The position numbers were made by a program, and so were the translations under genes. Below are positions 22,376 to 32,709 of a DNA stretch of 64,000 nt, piece by piece; the stretch's first letter is position 1; each line of letters starts with the position of its first letter. This stretch comes from Leguminivora glycinivorella (Eukaryota; Arthropoda; Insecta; Lepidoptera; Tortricidae): NCBI RefSeq assembly GCF_023078275.1, contig NC_062992.1, forward strand, positions 13,281,706 to 13,345,705. The letters run 5' to 3'. A model generated the notes under the pieces. The model was not told the DNA's origin and made no database searches. It saw nothing but the letters and a program-made list of their open reading frames with translations.

Positions 22376-22377
22376 TC

Positions 22378-22586
22378 TTTTTCAGTACAGATGGTGTTTT
22401 TATACGCACTAGTGCGAGGTCGAAACTTCGGATGGCCATCTGTACTGAAAAACGTCGCACGATACACGTGCCAAAAGGAAATTCGTAGCTCGTGTCGATT
22501 TAAAATACTCCCTTCGGTCGTGTTTTAATTTATCGCCACTCGTTTCGTACTTCCTTTTTTACGCACTTGTATCGTAATGTACTATT
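22378..22586. repeat. MITE with TTTTTCAGTACAGATGG termini (copy 3)
   Basis: As copies 1 and 2, shorter in the first arm; inserted directly against the preceding repeat. Confidence 0.75.
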
Positions 22587-23140
22587 CTGCGTGTGTTATT
22601 TTCTCACCCCCGTGAATTTCGGCAGACTTTTTTGTAAGCAAAGGAGGAGCAGCTTATAAGTAGTATAAAAAGCTATTCGCTAGGTGCATGACTGGTGCTG
22701 TTCTCAATTTTTTGGGCTTTTCCATATTAAATTAAATTCTATGGTTTAAAGTTAGTTCCAATCCAACGGCCGCTGCTGGCATTGATGTTGGACAAGCCCA
22801 TGATGACGTGTATTTATAACAATCAGCGCCACTCTGTCACGCACGTTGCCAATACTTATTAGGTTATTACGATTTAATAAGCTTGTAATCGTCACTTTTG
22901 TGATATAAGCATGTAACGATCAAAGTTTTCCTTCCCTTGTCACATCCCATAACAATTTAATTTTTATTATTATTCTCAGTATTTATTTTCTTTCTTAGGT
23001 TAGGTGTTTTACAATATGTATATAAAAATAAAATATAAAAACATTTACAAAACAATATACAATAAAAACATATAAACATATTATAAAAAACCTAACCTAG
23101 GGTGCCGCCAGCAGCGGGGCAGGGCCCAAGCTGCCGGTGG
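22587..23140. other. no gene seen; LINE 3' UTR at right edge
   Basis: The last 40 bp or so (AACCTAACCTAGGGTGCCGC) probably belong to the 3' UTR of the minus-strand RLE LINE. The rest is AT-rich and unmatched. Confidence 0.4.
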
Positions 23141-24515
23141 TTAGGGCCGCAGAGAGAGGAACCGTTGAACTATCCGTGCTGTGTCCAAGATCACCGCCTT
23201 CTGCATCCCCTTGATCCAGCCACCTAGCGAGAGTCTCTTAAGATGTTGGTCGAGACTCTTCGCTATGAGACCGTTCGCTGAAACGACTATCGGAACAATG
23301 ATCGTTGATTCAACATCCCACATGGCGGTTATCTCGTGAGCCAAGTCTAGGTACTTACTGGACTTGTCCTTCTCGGCTTTCACGAGATTCTCATCAAGGG
23401 GGATATTGATGTCAACGAGCACTGCCCAGCGTTGCGGTCGATCTATTATCACAATGTCAGGCTTATTGGCTACTATAGTCCTGTCAGTGATAATAGATCG
23501 ATCCCAATAGAGCGTGGCACGACCATTTTCGAGAACTGGCGCAGGTAAGTACTTGTAGTACGGTACTTCGCGGTTCACAAGGCCGTATTGAAGAGCAAGT
23601 TGCTGGTGCATAATCCTGGCTACGAGATTATGTTTGTGCAAGTACTCGCCGTTAGCAAGATGAGAACAACCGGAAATGATATGCCTGAGTGACTCTCCGG
23701 GACGGCGGCATGCCCGACAAATGTCGACCGTACCGTCCTTCAGGATATATTTCCGGTAGTTGTTCGTCATCATAACTTCGTTCGCAATTGCACAGGCAAA
23801 ACCCTCGGTTTCTCCGAAGAGGTCCCCGAATCGTAACCAGTTCACCGATGCGAGCAGATTCGGGATCGGGTCCCGTGAGGGCCTTGTAGAATCGCCCGTG
23901 TAGCTGCTTGCTCTCCCATACCGCCTTGCGGTCCGCAGTACTTAGTACCACAGGTTTGCGCCAGTTCTCTTTCGCCAAGGAGAGCGGCGTGAGGTTTCCG
24001 TTTACTGCCACCACATCACGATACATCCCGCACTCGTTGTTAAGGAAGTAATCCCTGAGATTGTACTTTGGCGTTTAGGAAGCCTCGACCTCCGCACTTC
24101 CGTGGGATGTACAATCTCATAACAGACGAGCGCGGGTGTAACATACGGTGTGTGATAAGCAGTGAGCGGACCCTCCGATCCAGGGCGTCCAGCTCAGTCT
24201 GTGTCCACCTTAGTATGCCAAAAGAGTAAGTGAGTAGAGGCATTACTCAGGCGTTAAAGGCGCGCACTTTGTTGCCTCCTGACAAAAGACTGTTAAGGAC
24301 TTTTGTGAGCTGACTGAAAAAGCGCTCCTTCACCGACTGTCTAATGCCAACATCCTCAATACCCAACGACTGTGACATACCAAGGTACTTATAGGTTTCT
24401 GATTCAGAGATAGATCTGAACGACATCGTCTCAGAAAGCTGTAAATTTTCTGAATTTACAACCTCTCCCTTTTTATTAGTATTATTAAGTACAGAGACTA
24501 CATTTCTGTTTTTGG
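23141..24515 (-). pseudogene. RLE-type LINE (R2/R4-like), C-terminal half, broken
   Basis: Order on the minus strand: RT tail (TYKYLGMSQSLG, near 24370), NKVRAFNA then a stop at about 24252 where a Trp is expected, VMPLLTYSFGILRWTQ, thumb region, then a frameshift near 23875 into NWLRFGDLFGETEG. The end has the Cys/His knuckle CRACRRPGESLRHIISGC and restriction-like endonuclease residues KPDIVIID and AVLVDINIP, and stops at 23141. Site-specific LINEs of the R2/R4 type use this nuclease to nick the target. RT core and N-terminus are missing. Dead copy inside the 19.4-kb block. Confidence 0.85.
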
Positions 24516-25589
24516 TTTATTTTTGAAGATTATTATAAATTTAAAGTGTACCCAGGTATTGGCTGTTGTATTTATTTATATCTGAATGTTTTTCATGTAA
24601 TGTAATGTAAATGTTTATCATGTATTTCAGTCTGAAAGTTTAAACATATTATTATGTATATTTCATGTGCTGTGGCTAGTGACGTGTATAAGAGCCCTTG
24701 TGGCCTACTTGCTGAATAAATGTTTGTATTTTGTATTTATGATTTAAAAAACATGTTTTCATGAAAACTTATGTGCGTATTAGTTAAGAGGAAACAGGAA
24801 TAGTCATTTCTTCATACAAATATTCTCGACTGTATCTTTCATTGTTTTTTTTTTTAAGTTAGAGCTTGGTTTTTAGTGCATTCCACGAGAATATCCTTTA
24901 CGAAATACGTATATAAGGCAGCTACTCCAATCAAGTCAGTGAAGCTCGAGAAAATACTCTTAAGTCATGACTCATGAAAGATGGTCAGGCACAAAATCGC
25001 TTTCTTAGCGTTGTCAGAAGTATTAGAATAATTGTATTTTGCTAAGGACATTCTCGTGGAATGCCCCTTTTACCAATACTTCATATTGTGTCTGACTGTT
25101 TTGCTTCTTTTGATTTTATTTTGACACAGCTGCAAAGATAGGCGTGGTACCTATTCAAATCTGACATCGACTATCCAAAAAACTAAACAGTCCGACACAG
25201 ACAATCATTATCATCCAGATTTTAACATTTGATTACGATTGGTTAGGTTTTGGAGAACGAAACAGTGGAGAACAAAACCTTGATTTTTTCGATTTTTTAG
25301 GCACTAAATAATAGTAGTAGTATTCACGCACACTGTTTTAAAATGTGTTTGTGTGTATTATAATAGATATGTCATTGTCAATTCAAATATGTAACACCAT
25401 TAGTATAAATAAGTATTATCACTGTACATTAGTATGGTGCTGGTTTTCTGGTCTGAAGGGTTAAAAGAAAAAATGAAATAAATTATGTTGGCTGTATATC
25501 CATGTTTTTGTTTTATAAACATCAATGATTTTTGTGTGTGGTATTTTTAAAGTTTGACTTTATTTGTTTCTAGTTATTAAGCTGCACAC
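24516..25589. repeat. AT-rich tract with one MITE
   Basis: Holds a 186-bp MITE at 24878-25063 with ends GCATTCCACGAGAATATCCT...AGGACATTCTCGTGGAATGC. The rest is AT-rich with no exon or known repeat that I can defend. Confidence 0.65.
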
Positions 25590-25591
25590 GA

Positions 25592-25638
25592 ACAGCAGCG
25601 AGCCTGGGCGAGCCCGCCCGCCCGCCCAGGCTCGCTGC
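25592..25638. repeat. GC-rich palindrome
   Basis: GCAGCGAGCCTGGGCG pairs with CGCCCAGGCTCGCTGC around a CCCGCCCGCC loop, in AT-rich surroundings. Confidence 0.75.
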
Positions 25639-25789
25639 GGTCCGCACGCAGCTCGCAGAGCACCTTGCGTGCATTTGTATTTGCGACGTCCTATCAACCA
25701 CAAAAATTAATTTCCCTGCAATATCCCTATGAAATGTTGTGCGAACGATTCACGAGTTACTTACTCATGACGTGCAATTAGCAAGTTCT

Positions 25790-26311
25790 AGCAATATTAT
25801 TTTTTGACTAAACTAGTAAGTTGCCAGTGATTTATTGACACAACATACCAAATGGTTATATACCAGAAACATTATGAGCGCTACTTTTAGGTACATTACA
25901 AGTGTAACTTGCAAGGAACTTCACTAGAGTTGTTAAAGCAATGTTACATTTGTAACTTATTAAAAGGTGCCAGTGAAAAAATTATATAACATACAATTTC
26001 AAACTTTTTGGTTTATTACAAATGTAACCTTGCCGTAATGAATAGCGTGTAAGTTACGCACAAGTTGCATATGTGCTATTGTTGCAATGTACAAAAATGA
26101 ACTTCTTAAAAGTTTTCGTCATAACTTTCTAGTAAGTTTATATTTCAATGTATCAGCAACATTGCTATTCAAAGTTATAGAAAGTTGTAAAAATCCGATC
26201 TGGGAAACTTACAGGGTTTATCTACAGCGCGGCCGAAAGCGTTTAACATCAATATGGCTCAAACATTGCCCAAACGTTGCAAGCTTGCAATTGTAAGTTT
26301 CAAGCTCCCAG
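25790..26311. repeat. right degraded inverted repeat of the 19.4-kb block
   Basis: Ends CTTGCAATTGTAAGTTTCAA-GCTCCCAG, the partner of the left terminus at 6939. Rich in CAATGTTAC / GCAACATTG words (25938, 26154, 26325). GTTGCATATGTGC...GTTGCAATGTAC near 26065-26090 matches the left arm at 7165-7205. Confidence 0.5.
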
Positions 26312-26349
26312 ATGTAGCATTGAGCAATGTTACCGCAAGTTCTGCTTGC

Positions 26350-27577
26350 TTAACGGGTAAGGTATCTTCGCCTTGCGCTTTTTTTTCACAAATTGCCAGA
26401 ATTTGGTTGGGTGGTTTATGATATCATCTTCTATATTTTTTAGGTATAGTCGATACGTGTGGTCGACCAAAGTTTTAACATGCCCTCTGTAGTACCTGTA
26501 TAACTCCTTATTGTATACAGCACCAGACTTTTTAAATTTTTTTAGGTGGTAATACTTAAGCTGTATGTTTCGGACAATTTCTGGAGTGTACCAATCCGGG
26601 TACGTATATTTACCTACACGGGATTTTTGTTGTTTTTTATATGGTACGAATTTTAACATACACTCGGTCAACTTAGAATATAAAACCTCTGTGGCCTGCT
26701 CAACTTCCTGGCAGTTATTTACCTCAGCCCAGTCTATATTAGCCAATGCAGCATATAGCGCACTAAGATCTGCCTTGCGGAAATCCCATGCAGGCATTGC
26801 AGTCGAAGGAAATTTTCCTATAGACTGTTTCTCACTTTCAGAGGGCAACGAGTGCCCATATATACGATGTGCGTGCATCAACGCCAAATTAACCTCAAGC
26901 GGCGGGTGATAGGCGTCCATCGGAACCAGAGGCTCCACTTCATCAGATACACTAATGTTATCAGAGTCACGGTCGAACAATACAAAATCAAGGAGGCCGC
27001 CATGCTGGTTAATAATATCATTGCATTGACGTAGTCTACCAAACTCTAGAAATAATTCAAATTGCGCTTTTACATTATTCGAACAGGAATTTAAATTAAA
27101 ATCACCAATAATGCAAATGGTTAATTCAGAGTAGTTGCAAAGTACATTCTCTAGACATGTTAAGACTCTAAGGTATTGATCGTCTTTGTAGTTAGGTGGT
27201 AGATATACCACGCAACACATAAATTTTATATTTTTCTGGGTGATAATACATACTAACAATTCCATGTCCTCCGTGATGCCATCAATATCTGTTACTAGAC
27301 GGATAGAGTAGGAGTTACGTACAGCGATAAGGACTCCGCCCCAGCCCACATCCCCAGAGCGGTCCTTACGAATCACTGTATACTCTGGAGGGAACAGTTC
27401 CGCATCCAGTACTGAGCTATTAAGGAAAGTTTCAGTTAGTGCGATGACATCACATGGACACAATAATACATTATTAAAAAACTGTTGACTTTTAGATCTA
27501 AGCCCTCGTACATTTTGGTAGAAGATAGACACTTGTTTCATATTGGAATTACTTATCAGAAATTTGTTTTTTTGCAC
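26350..27577 (-). CDS. LINE ORF2, apurinic-type endonuclease half
   Basis: A 415-codon open frame (26330-27577) without internal stops. APE-type endonuclease motifs: QNVRGLR (21-27), LTETFL (47-52) with the metal-binding Glu, GWGGVLIA (78-85), VVYLPPN (123-129), IIGDFNLN (156-163) and DAYHPPLE near 224. It ends KFWQFVKKKRKAKIPYPL, the linker that normally runs into the RT fingers, then foreign sequence and a stop. The missing RT half is at 5162-6938. The likely start is the Met at residue 13 or the one at 27577, which overlaps ORF1 by 29 bp. The enzyme nicks target DNA to prime reverse transcription. Confidence 0.9.
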
Positions 27578-28604
27578 GAAAAAACTGACGCCATGGCTTA
27601 ACAGAAATGTTTTTGGGCCAGTTTTCAGGGTCCAACACTTTGTCTTCCCACCTCGCTGGAACGCTCAACTTAAAAGAAGCATAGTCTCCTTTGGCTTTCA
27701 AGGCTTCTGCTGTGCAACCCGTCTCGCCACATATCTGATCCAAGTGTGCCACAACTTGCCCAGCGGTGGTTCCTTGCTTTAGGTAAAAAGCATGAATGTA
27801 ACATGGTCTCTCTGCAGCTTCCAGTGGTGCTATGGCAGGGCAAGCGGGGCTCGCAGATACACACCCCACACTCGCGGTAGACTTGCGCTGACGTTTCCCA
27901 CGTACTTGGTCCCAAGCCTCTTCTCTGGCATCGGCGCCATCCTCAATCATAGGCACGGAGGAGGTTTCACCAATTGGCTCTTCAGGTCCAGGTGCTGATG
28001 TTGAAGTCTGGCTCAAGGGGCATAACGAATTCTTGTTCGGACAGGGTTGAACTGGCGTGCGGAGCCTCTCCTCTCGTGTAGATTTTTTGGAAGGTTTCTT
28101 TTTAGGTGATTTACGGTTGCTGGATACTGCAGGTTGTCGATCAACATCTGTTTGTATGCCAGTTGAGCGTAGTTCCACATGTTCCTCTTTTTTCTCGGCT
28201 ATCATGGCATCAGGTTGCACTGTTGCTTGAATTGAAGAAATAGTATTTTTCAAGACGTCTATTTCCAGGTCCTTGGATACAATTATTCTCTTGTAGTCAT
28301 CGAGGGACGAGGACAACATCTCAAAATTACCTCTCAGATTACGCAACTCCTGCCTAATGGTAGCAATTTCGCCTATTTCTTTGCGCAGTCCTTGTATCTC
28401 CATCAGTATCCTGCAAGTGTCCGAGGCGACTGTAATTTCCTCTGATACCGGTTGGTGGTTCTTATTTGTCAACTTACTAGTATTTCGGGGTCCACGGAAT
28501 AGCGTTACATTGCTTTCCCGGTAGCTCGCATTATAGGTGTTGTTTAGAGTACTATTGGTTGAACGAATGGGAGTGTCCGTATTGTCACCTTTAGGTATTG
28601 AGCT
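27549..28604 (-). CDS. LINE ORF1 (nucleic-acid-binding protein), 5' truncated
   Basis: Open frame to 28712, but codons above 28604 come from the flanking repeat, so the LINE begins at 28604 and the native ORF1 start is lost. A predicted coiled coil begins LMEIQGLRKEIGEIATIRQE, then a basic stretch KSPKKKPSKKSTREERLR, and a C-terminal domain with AFYLKQGTTAGQVVAHLDQI and LDPENWPKNISVKPWR, which resembles CR1/Jockey-group ORF1 proteins. It would coat the LINE RNA. Any N-terminal zinc finger is missing. Stop at 27549, overlapping ORF2. Confidence 0.8.
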   Translation of the reverse strand, partial: SSIPKGDNTDTPIRSTNSTLNNTYNASYRESNVTLFRGPRNTSKLTNKNHQPVSEEITVASDTCRILMEIQGLRKEIGEIATIRQELRNLRGNFEMLSSSLDDYKRIIVSKDLEIDVLKNTISSIQATVQPDAMIAEKKEEHVELRSTGIQTDVDRQPAVSSNRKSPKKKPSKKSTREERLRTPVQPCPNKNSLCPLSQTSTSAPGPEEPIGETSSVPMIEDGADAREEAWDQVRGKRQRKSTASVGCVSASPACPAIAPLEAAERPCYIHAFYLKQGTTAGQVVAHLDQICGETGCTAEALKAKGDYASFKLSVPARWEDKVLDPENWPKNISVKPWRQFFRAKKQISDK

Positions 28605-28708
28605 ATTTGAAGGTTGCCGGGTTATATGAGCTCGGAAACAGGGGGGGACCAAGCCCCCTGGTGGCGAAGCCGAGAATCGAACCCGGGTCTCCAGTGAGCT
28701 ATCGCGGC
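28605..28708 (+). repeat. right half of the repeat split by the LINE
   Basis: Begins ATTTGAAGGTTGCCGGGTTA, exactly where the left half (4831-4934, ending GATTT) stops; the intact copy at 32270-32575 reads across GATTTGAAGGTTGCC. ATTT is present on both sides, a short target duplication. Contains GAATCGAACCCGGGTCT, a reversed tRNA-like B box. Confidence 0.85.
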
Positions 28709-28881
28709 TCACGTTACCTATACCTAATGTTTAGTATCTATTTTTTTTTGTTGATTCGCGAACGCACTACGAATAAATGAACCCTAAGCGACCCTAGCGT
28801 CTTATCTCACTCATACAAGCACGGTACGCGTTCGTCTACACGAGCTTAGACTGTGTGCGTAAGAATGCGTTTATCCATATA

Positions 28882-29060
28882 TCCATACTAATATTATAAA
28901 TGGGAAAGTGTGTGTGTCTGTTTGTTTGTCCGTCCTTCACGGCAAAACGGAGCGACGAATTCTCGTGATTGGTGAAGTGGAGATAGTTGAAGGGATGGAG
29001 AGTGACATATGCTACTTTTTGTCTCTTTCTAAAGCGAGCGAAGCCGCGGGCAAAAGCTAG
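28882..29060 (+). mobile_element. short non-autonomous Helitron (Lep1-like)
   Basis: Starts TCCATACTAATATTATAAAT, ends hairpin GCGAGCGAAGCCGCGGGC then CTAG, and is flanked by A and T: the hallmark of Helitrons. 179 bp. A fragment of another 5' end follows at 29064-29099. Other copies: 36632-37078, 45337-45516, 51109-52264, 56290-56468, 59766-60011. Confidence 0.88.
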
Positions 29061-29917
29061 TTTGATTATAAATGGGAAAGTATGTGTCTGTTATACAAAA
29101 TATACTACTGAACTGAAAAATACTGACCTAAAAATAATGGGTTTACCCAAGTTTGAAGTTAAGCGACACAATAGGCTAGTTTCCCGTACCAGGGGCGGCT
29201 CACTCCGCGATCCTATCGCCATCGCCGCGCTACAAGTAAACCAAATACCGGTCAGATTTTCTTGATGTAAAACTGGGCGTCCCCCAGGGGAGTAACTTAG
29301 GTCCTCTATTGTTTTTGGTCTACATCAATGATTTGCCTCAAGCTATCTCGCATAAGTGTATACTATTTGCCGATGATACAACTTTATTAATAAGGGGTGA
29401 TAACGCTGATACATACGAAACCGTCGTAAATAATGCATTAGTTGACATTAACAATTGGACATGTAAAAATAATTTAAATATCAATATGACAAAGACATTT
29501 TTTATTCAATTCTACTCATATAATAGTGATCCAAATAAATTAAATATCAATTATATAATAATTTATCAATATCCAAATGTGAAAATATTAAGTTTTTAGG
29601 TTTATTCATTGACCAGCATCTCAACTGGAAGGTACATGTAAATGCTGTGTGTAGTAGACTAGATAGGTTTGTCTTTGCGCTAAGAAAATTAAGAAATACA
29701 GTAAATTTTGAAGCAGCGGTCACAGCCTATCACGGCGTGGTATCTTCAGTTCTAAATTATGGACTATTACTGTGGGGAAATTCTGTTGATTTCGAACGAG
29801 CATTTATATTGCAAAAGAAATGTGTCCGTGCAATAAAATGAAAGCCTGGGTAATGGATACCTGCCGGCCACTACTTCAGAAATTAAAAATATTACCACTG
29901 CCTTGCATGTATATTAA

Positions 29918-31106
29918 AAACCGGCCAAGAGCGTGTCGGGCCACGCTCAGTGTAGGGTTCCGTAGTTTTCCGTATTTTTCTCAAAAACTACTGAACCTAT
30001 CAAGTTCAAAACAATTTTCTTAGAAAGTCTTTATAATGTTCTACTTTTGTGATTTTTTTCATATTTTTTAAACATATGGTTAAAAAGTTAGAGGGGGGGG
30101 GGACGCACTTTTTAGGGTTCCGTAGCCAAAATGGCAAAAACGGAACCCTTATAGTTTCGTCATGTCCGTCTGTCCGTCTGTCCGTCTGTCCGTCTGTCCG
30201 TCTGTCACAGCCGATTTACTCGGAAACTATAAGTACTACAGTGATGAAATTTGATGGGAATATGTGTTGTATGAACCGCTACAAAATTATGACACTAAAT
30301 AGTAAAAAAAAAGAATTGGGGGTGGGGCCCCCATACATGTAACTGAGGGATGAAAATTTTTTTTTTCGATGTACATACCCGTGTGGGGTATCAATGGAAA
30401 GGTCTTTTAAAATGATATAAAGTTTTCTAAAAAACATTTTTCTTAAAGTGAACGGTTTTTGAGATATCAGCTCTCAAAGTCGTAAAAAGTATGTCCCCCC
30501 CCCCCCTCTATTTTTATAACTACGGGGTATAAAATTCTAAAAAAAATAGAGGTGATGCATGCTAATTAACTCTTTCAACGATTTTTGGTTTGATCAAAGT
30601 ATCTCTTATAGTTTTTGAGATAGGTTGATTTAACTGTAATTTTGGCAGGTGTATAAATTGACATAATAAGTTTATTATATTTGCTGCTACGGAACCCTTT
30701 GTGCGCGAGCCCGACTCGCACTTGGCCGGTTTTTTTTTTCCTTTAGGAGCAATTATTTCCGAAAATATTAGTATCATCAAAAAACGATCTTAGTAAACCC
30801 TTATTCATTTTTAAATACCTATCCAACAATATATGACACGTTGGAGTTGGACTGAAAAAAAATATCAGCCCCCACTTTACATGTAGGGGGGGTACCCTAA
30901 TTAAACATTTTTTTCCATTTTTTATTTTTGCACTTTGTTGGCGTGATTGATATACATATTGGTACCAAATTTCAGCTTTCTAGTGCTAACGGTTACTGAG
31001 ATTATCCGCGGACGGACGGACGGACGGACGGACGGACGGACGGACGGACGGACAGACAGACATGGCGAAACTATAAGGGTTCCTAGTTGACTACGGAACC
31101 CTAAAA
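29918..31106 (+). mobile_element. GGAC-family element (MINE-A) with nested MINE-B
   Basis: Outer element: AACCGGCCAAGAGCGTGTCG at 29918, GGACGGACGG tract at 31011-31050, end CTACGGAACCCTAAAAA at 31106. TAGGGTTCCGTAG near the start and CTACGGAACCCTA at the end form inverted ends. It is interrupted in its T tract by the reversed inner element 30104-30737. Confidence 0.8.
30104..30737 (-). mobile_element. MINE-B element inserted in MINE-A
   Basis: On the minus strand it starts AACCGGCCAAGTGCGAGTCG, has poly-G and GACGGACAGACGG tracts, and ends GGCTACGGAACCCTAAAAA. It shares both end motifs with MINE-A but a different body, so the two are related families. Confidence 0.75.
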
Positions 31107-31640
31107 AGCACTGTTGCTTGTAAAAAGCCGTCCAGACTTATTCCATATGAGATCGGAGTATTTCTCAAGCCAAAGAACCCAATACCTTCTATACCAACCT
31201 CGGTGCAACCTGGATATATATATAAGAAGAATGCGTACAACATGTGCATAGTTATTTATAATAGTCTTCCCGATACTATTAAGACACTAAATGCTCTAGA
31301 GTATAAGAAGAAAGTCACCAGTTTTCTTCTAGAACACTGTTTTTACAGCGTGAAAGAATATTTAGAATATGATAGTTGATAGAATTAGAATAATTAAAAT
31401 AAAAATATTAAGCATGTATTACGTTGTGAATTTTTTTTATTATGAATTATGTTGTTAAAATGAATTTGATTTTTAAATTATAGCTATATTTAGTATAGGT
31501 ATAATATAGTATTTTTATGTGAAATATTTTGCATGTCGTTTTGTGCGACTGAATACTGTACACCATCCTACATAATAACATCTGTGTATTCTAGAAATAA
31601 GTATTCTTGCAAATAAACGATTTATCTTATCAAGTACATG

Positions 31641-32014
31641 CTGGCGGCCGCGAGTTCGCGGCCTAATCAGGGGTGACGCGCGTGTTCAGATAGACATTAT
31701 GAATAAAATAGCACAATCTTACGAGTACAGAGATCTAATTACTATTTATTAAGCCCCACAGAAAAGTTCAATAAGGCTTGTGTGTTGGGATTGGGACTTA
31801 AACAAAAATATTATGTAAATACTGTATTATACATTGAAAGTATATCTGAGTACTAATTCGTTTTAATCCATAGGCAACTCTATAGTCCGACGGGTCGCAC
31901 GTGCGGCTGGTTTCTTTGTAAAAAAATTGTAGGCATTTAAAAAGGCAGCATTTCGTGAACATCAAAGCAGTGGGCCTTCTGTACTTGTACTATTATATAT
32001 TCTGTGGTAGCGTC
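31641..32014 (-). repeat. interspersed repeat with GTACAAGTACAGAAGG end (second copy)
   Basis: Reverse of 812-1337: GGCGGCCGCGAGTTCGCGGC at the left, CTTCTGTACTTGTACTATTA at the right. Confidence 0.65.
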
Positions 32015-32269
32015 AACGTTTGTCATTTTGGCTAGGCCGGCTGTTATTCGTCGTGGCTCGATATTGCGTGACAAAGGATGAAAGTTCAATTAAGCGAGCA
32101 TGAGGGCTTTTACAAGCACCATCTATCGGAAATGGCAATACAATATCATTTTGAAGAGAACATCCGGAATGCAATATAATTTTGAAAGTATCATCCAGTC
32201 TAGTGATTGCAAAGAGGGTTGATTTTCAAGCTGGGCAGCTGATTTTAAATACTTACTTTTTTATTATTA

Positions 32270-32575
32270 TTATAAATGGGCTTACTCTTGGCCACAGACT
32301 AGCCAAAACAAAGACGTGGCCTACGATGGAGTGAGCTCGCCCAGAAGATGCCTGTTCACTCTTGATTTGAAGGTTGCCGGGTTATATGAGCTCGGAAATA
32401 TAGCCGCCGGCAAGGAATTCCACTCCTCGGCAATACGCAAGAAAAGAAGAAGCAAAGCGCTTCGTGCGAATTCGCGGAATATCTATACCAAAGTAAGGAT
32501 GGTAACCGGCCGTGCGTCTAAGTGCGGAATCGAACCCGGGTCTTCAGCTTACGCGGCTAACATCTTTAAAAAAAT
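32270..32575 (+). repeat. intact copy of the repeat split at 4831/28605
   Basis: Runs unbroken from CTTGGCCACAGACTAGCC through CTCTTGATTTGAAGGTTGCC to GAATCGAACCCGGGTCTTCA. A frame AYDGVSSPRRCLFTLDLKVA is often seen in lepidopteran repeats; not a host gene. It serves as the empty-site reference. Confidence 0.75.
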
Positions 32576-32611
32576 AAGTATTAAAATTTGCAATCCGTGT
32601 TTGATTAGGTG

Positions 32612-32704
32612 TACAGTCAGCCAAGAAAGTGGTTTACCACTTTTCGACTCTATGTTAAACACATAAGGACGAAAAGTGGTAAACCGCTTTTTTGGTTGAC
32701 TGTA
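32612..32704. repeat. hairpin element, TACAGTC-ended (copy 2)
   Basis: TACAGTCAGCCAAGAAAGTG...GGTTGACTGTA with about 35-bp arms (AGTGGTTTACCACTTTTCG and complement). Arms unrelated to copies 1 and 3. Confidence 0.8.
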
Positions 32705-32709
32705 CCTAA

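Larger units (their letters stand above)
6939..26349. mobile_element. about 19.4-kb insertion splitting the LINE ORF2
   Basis: Bounded by the two halves of one LINE ORF2. The left end reads CTGAGCATGAAACTTACAAT and the right end, reversed, CTGGGAGCTTGAAACTTACA: imperfect terminal inverted repeats. A further degraded match (CATTGC..CAACAA...CATATGCAAC) sits about 215 bp in from both ends. 38 bp (26312-26349) on the right are unassigned. The contents are repeats, LINE relics and no recognisable transposase. No convincing target-site duplication was found. It could be a large TIR transposon, a foldback element inflated by later insertions, or a DNA segment moved as a block. Confidence 0.6.
29262..31379 (+). 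pseudogene. CR1/Jockey-like LINE reverse transcriptase, relic interrupted by repeats
   Basis: RT motifs KLGVPQGSNLGPLLFLVYIN and FADDTTLLI at 29270-29385, then a frameshift and SRLDRFVFALRKLRN, YGLLLWGN and LQKKCVRAIK to 29840. It is interrupted at about 29918 by a nested repeat and resumes at 31107 (VKSRPDLF, then another frame YNSLPDTIKTLNALEYKK) to a TGA at 31377. Multiple frameshifts: dead. N-terminal part missing. Confidence 0.82.

Noticed and set aside
6939..26349. Maverick/Polinton or endogenous virus
   Set aside because: Size and inverted ends would fit, but I see no DNA polymerase B, integrase, packaging ATPase, capsid or protease frame.
30161..31060. CRISPR-like short repeats (GTCC and GGAC runs)
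   Set aside because: Simple tetranucleotide microsatellites within MINE elements, without spacers; eukaryotic context.
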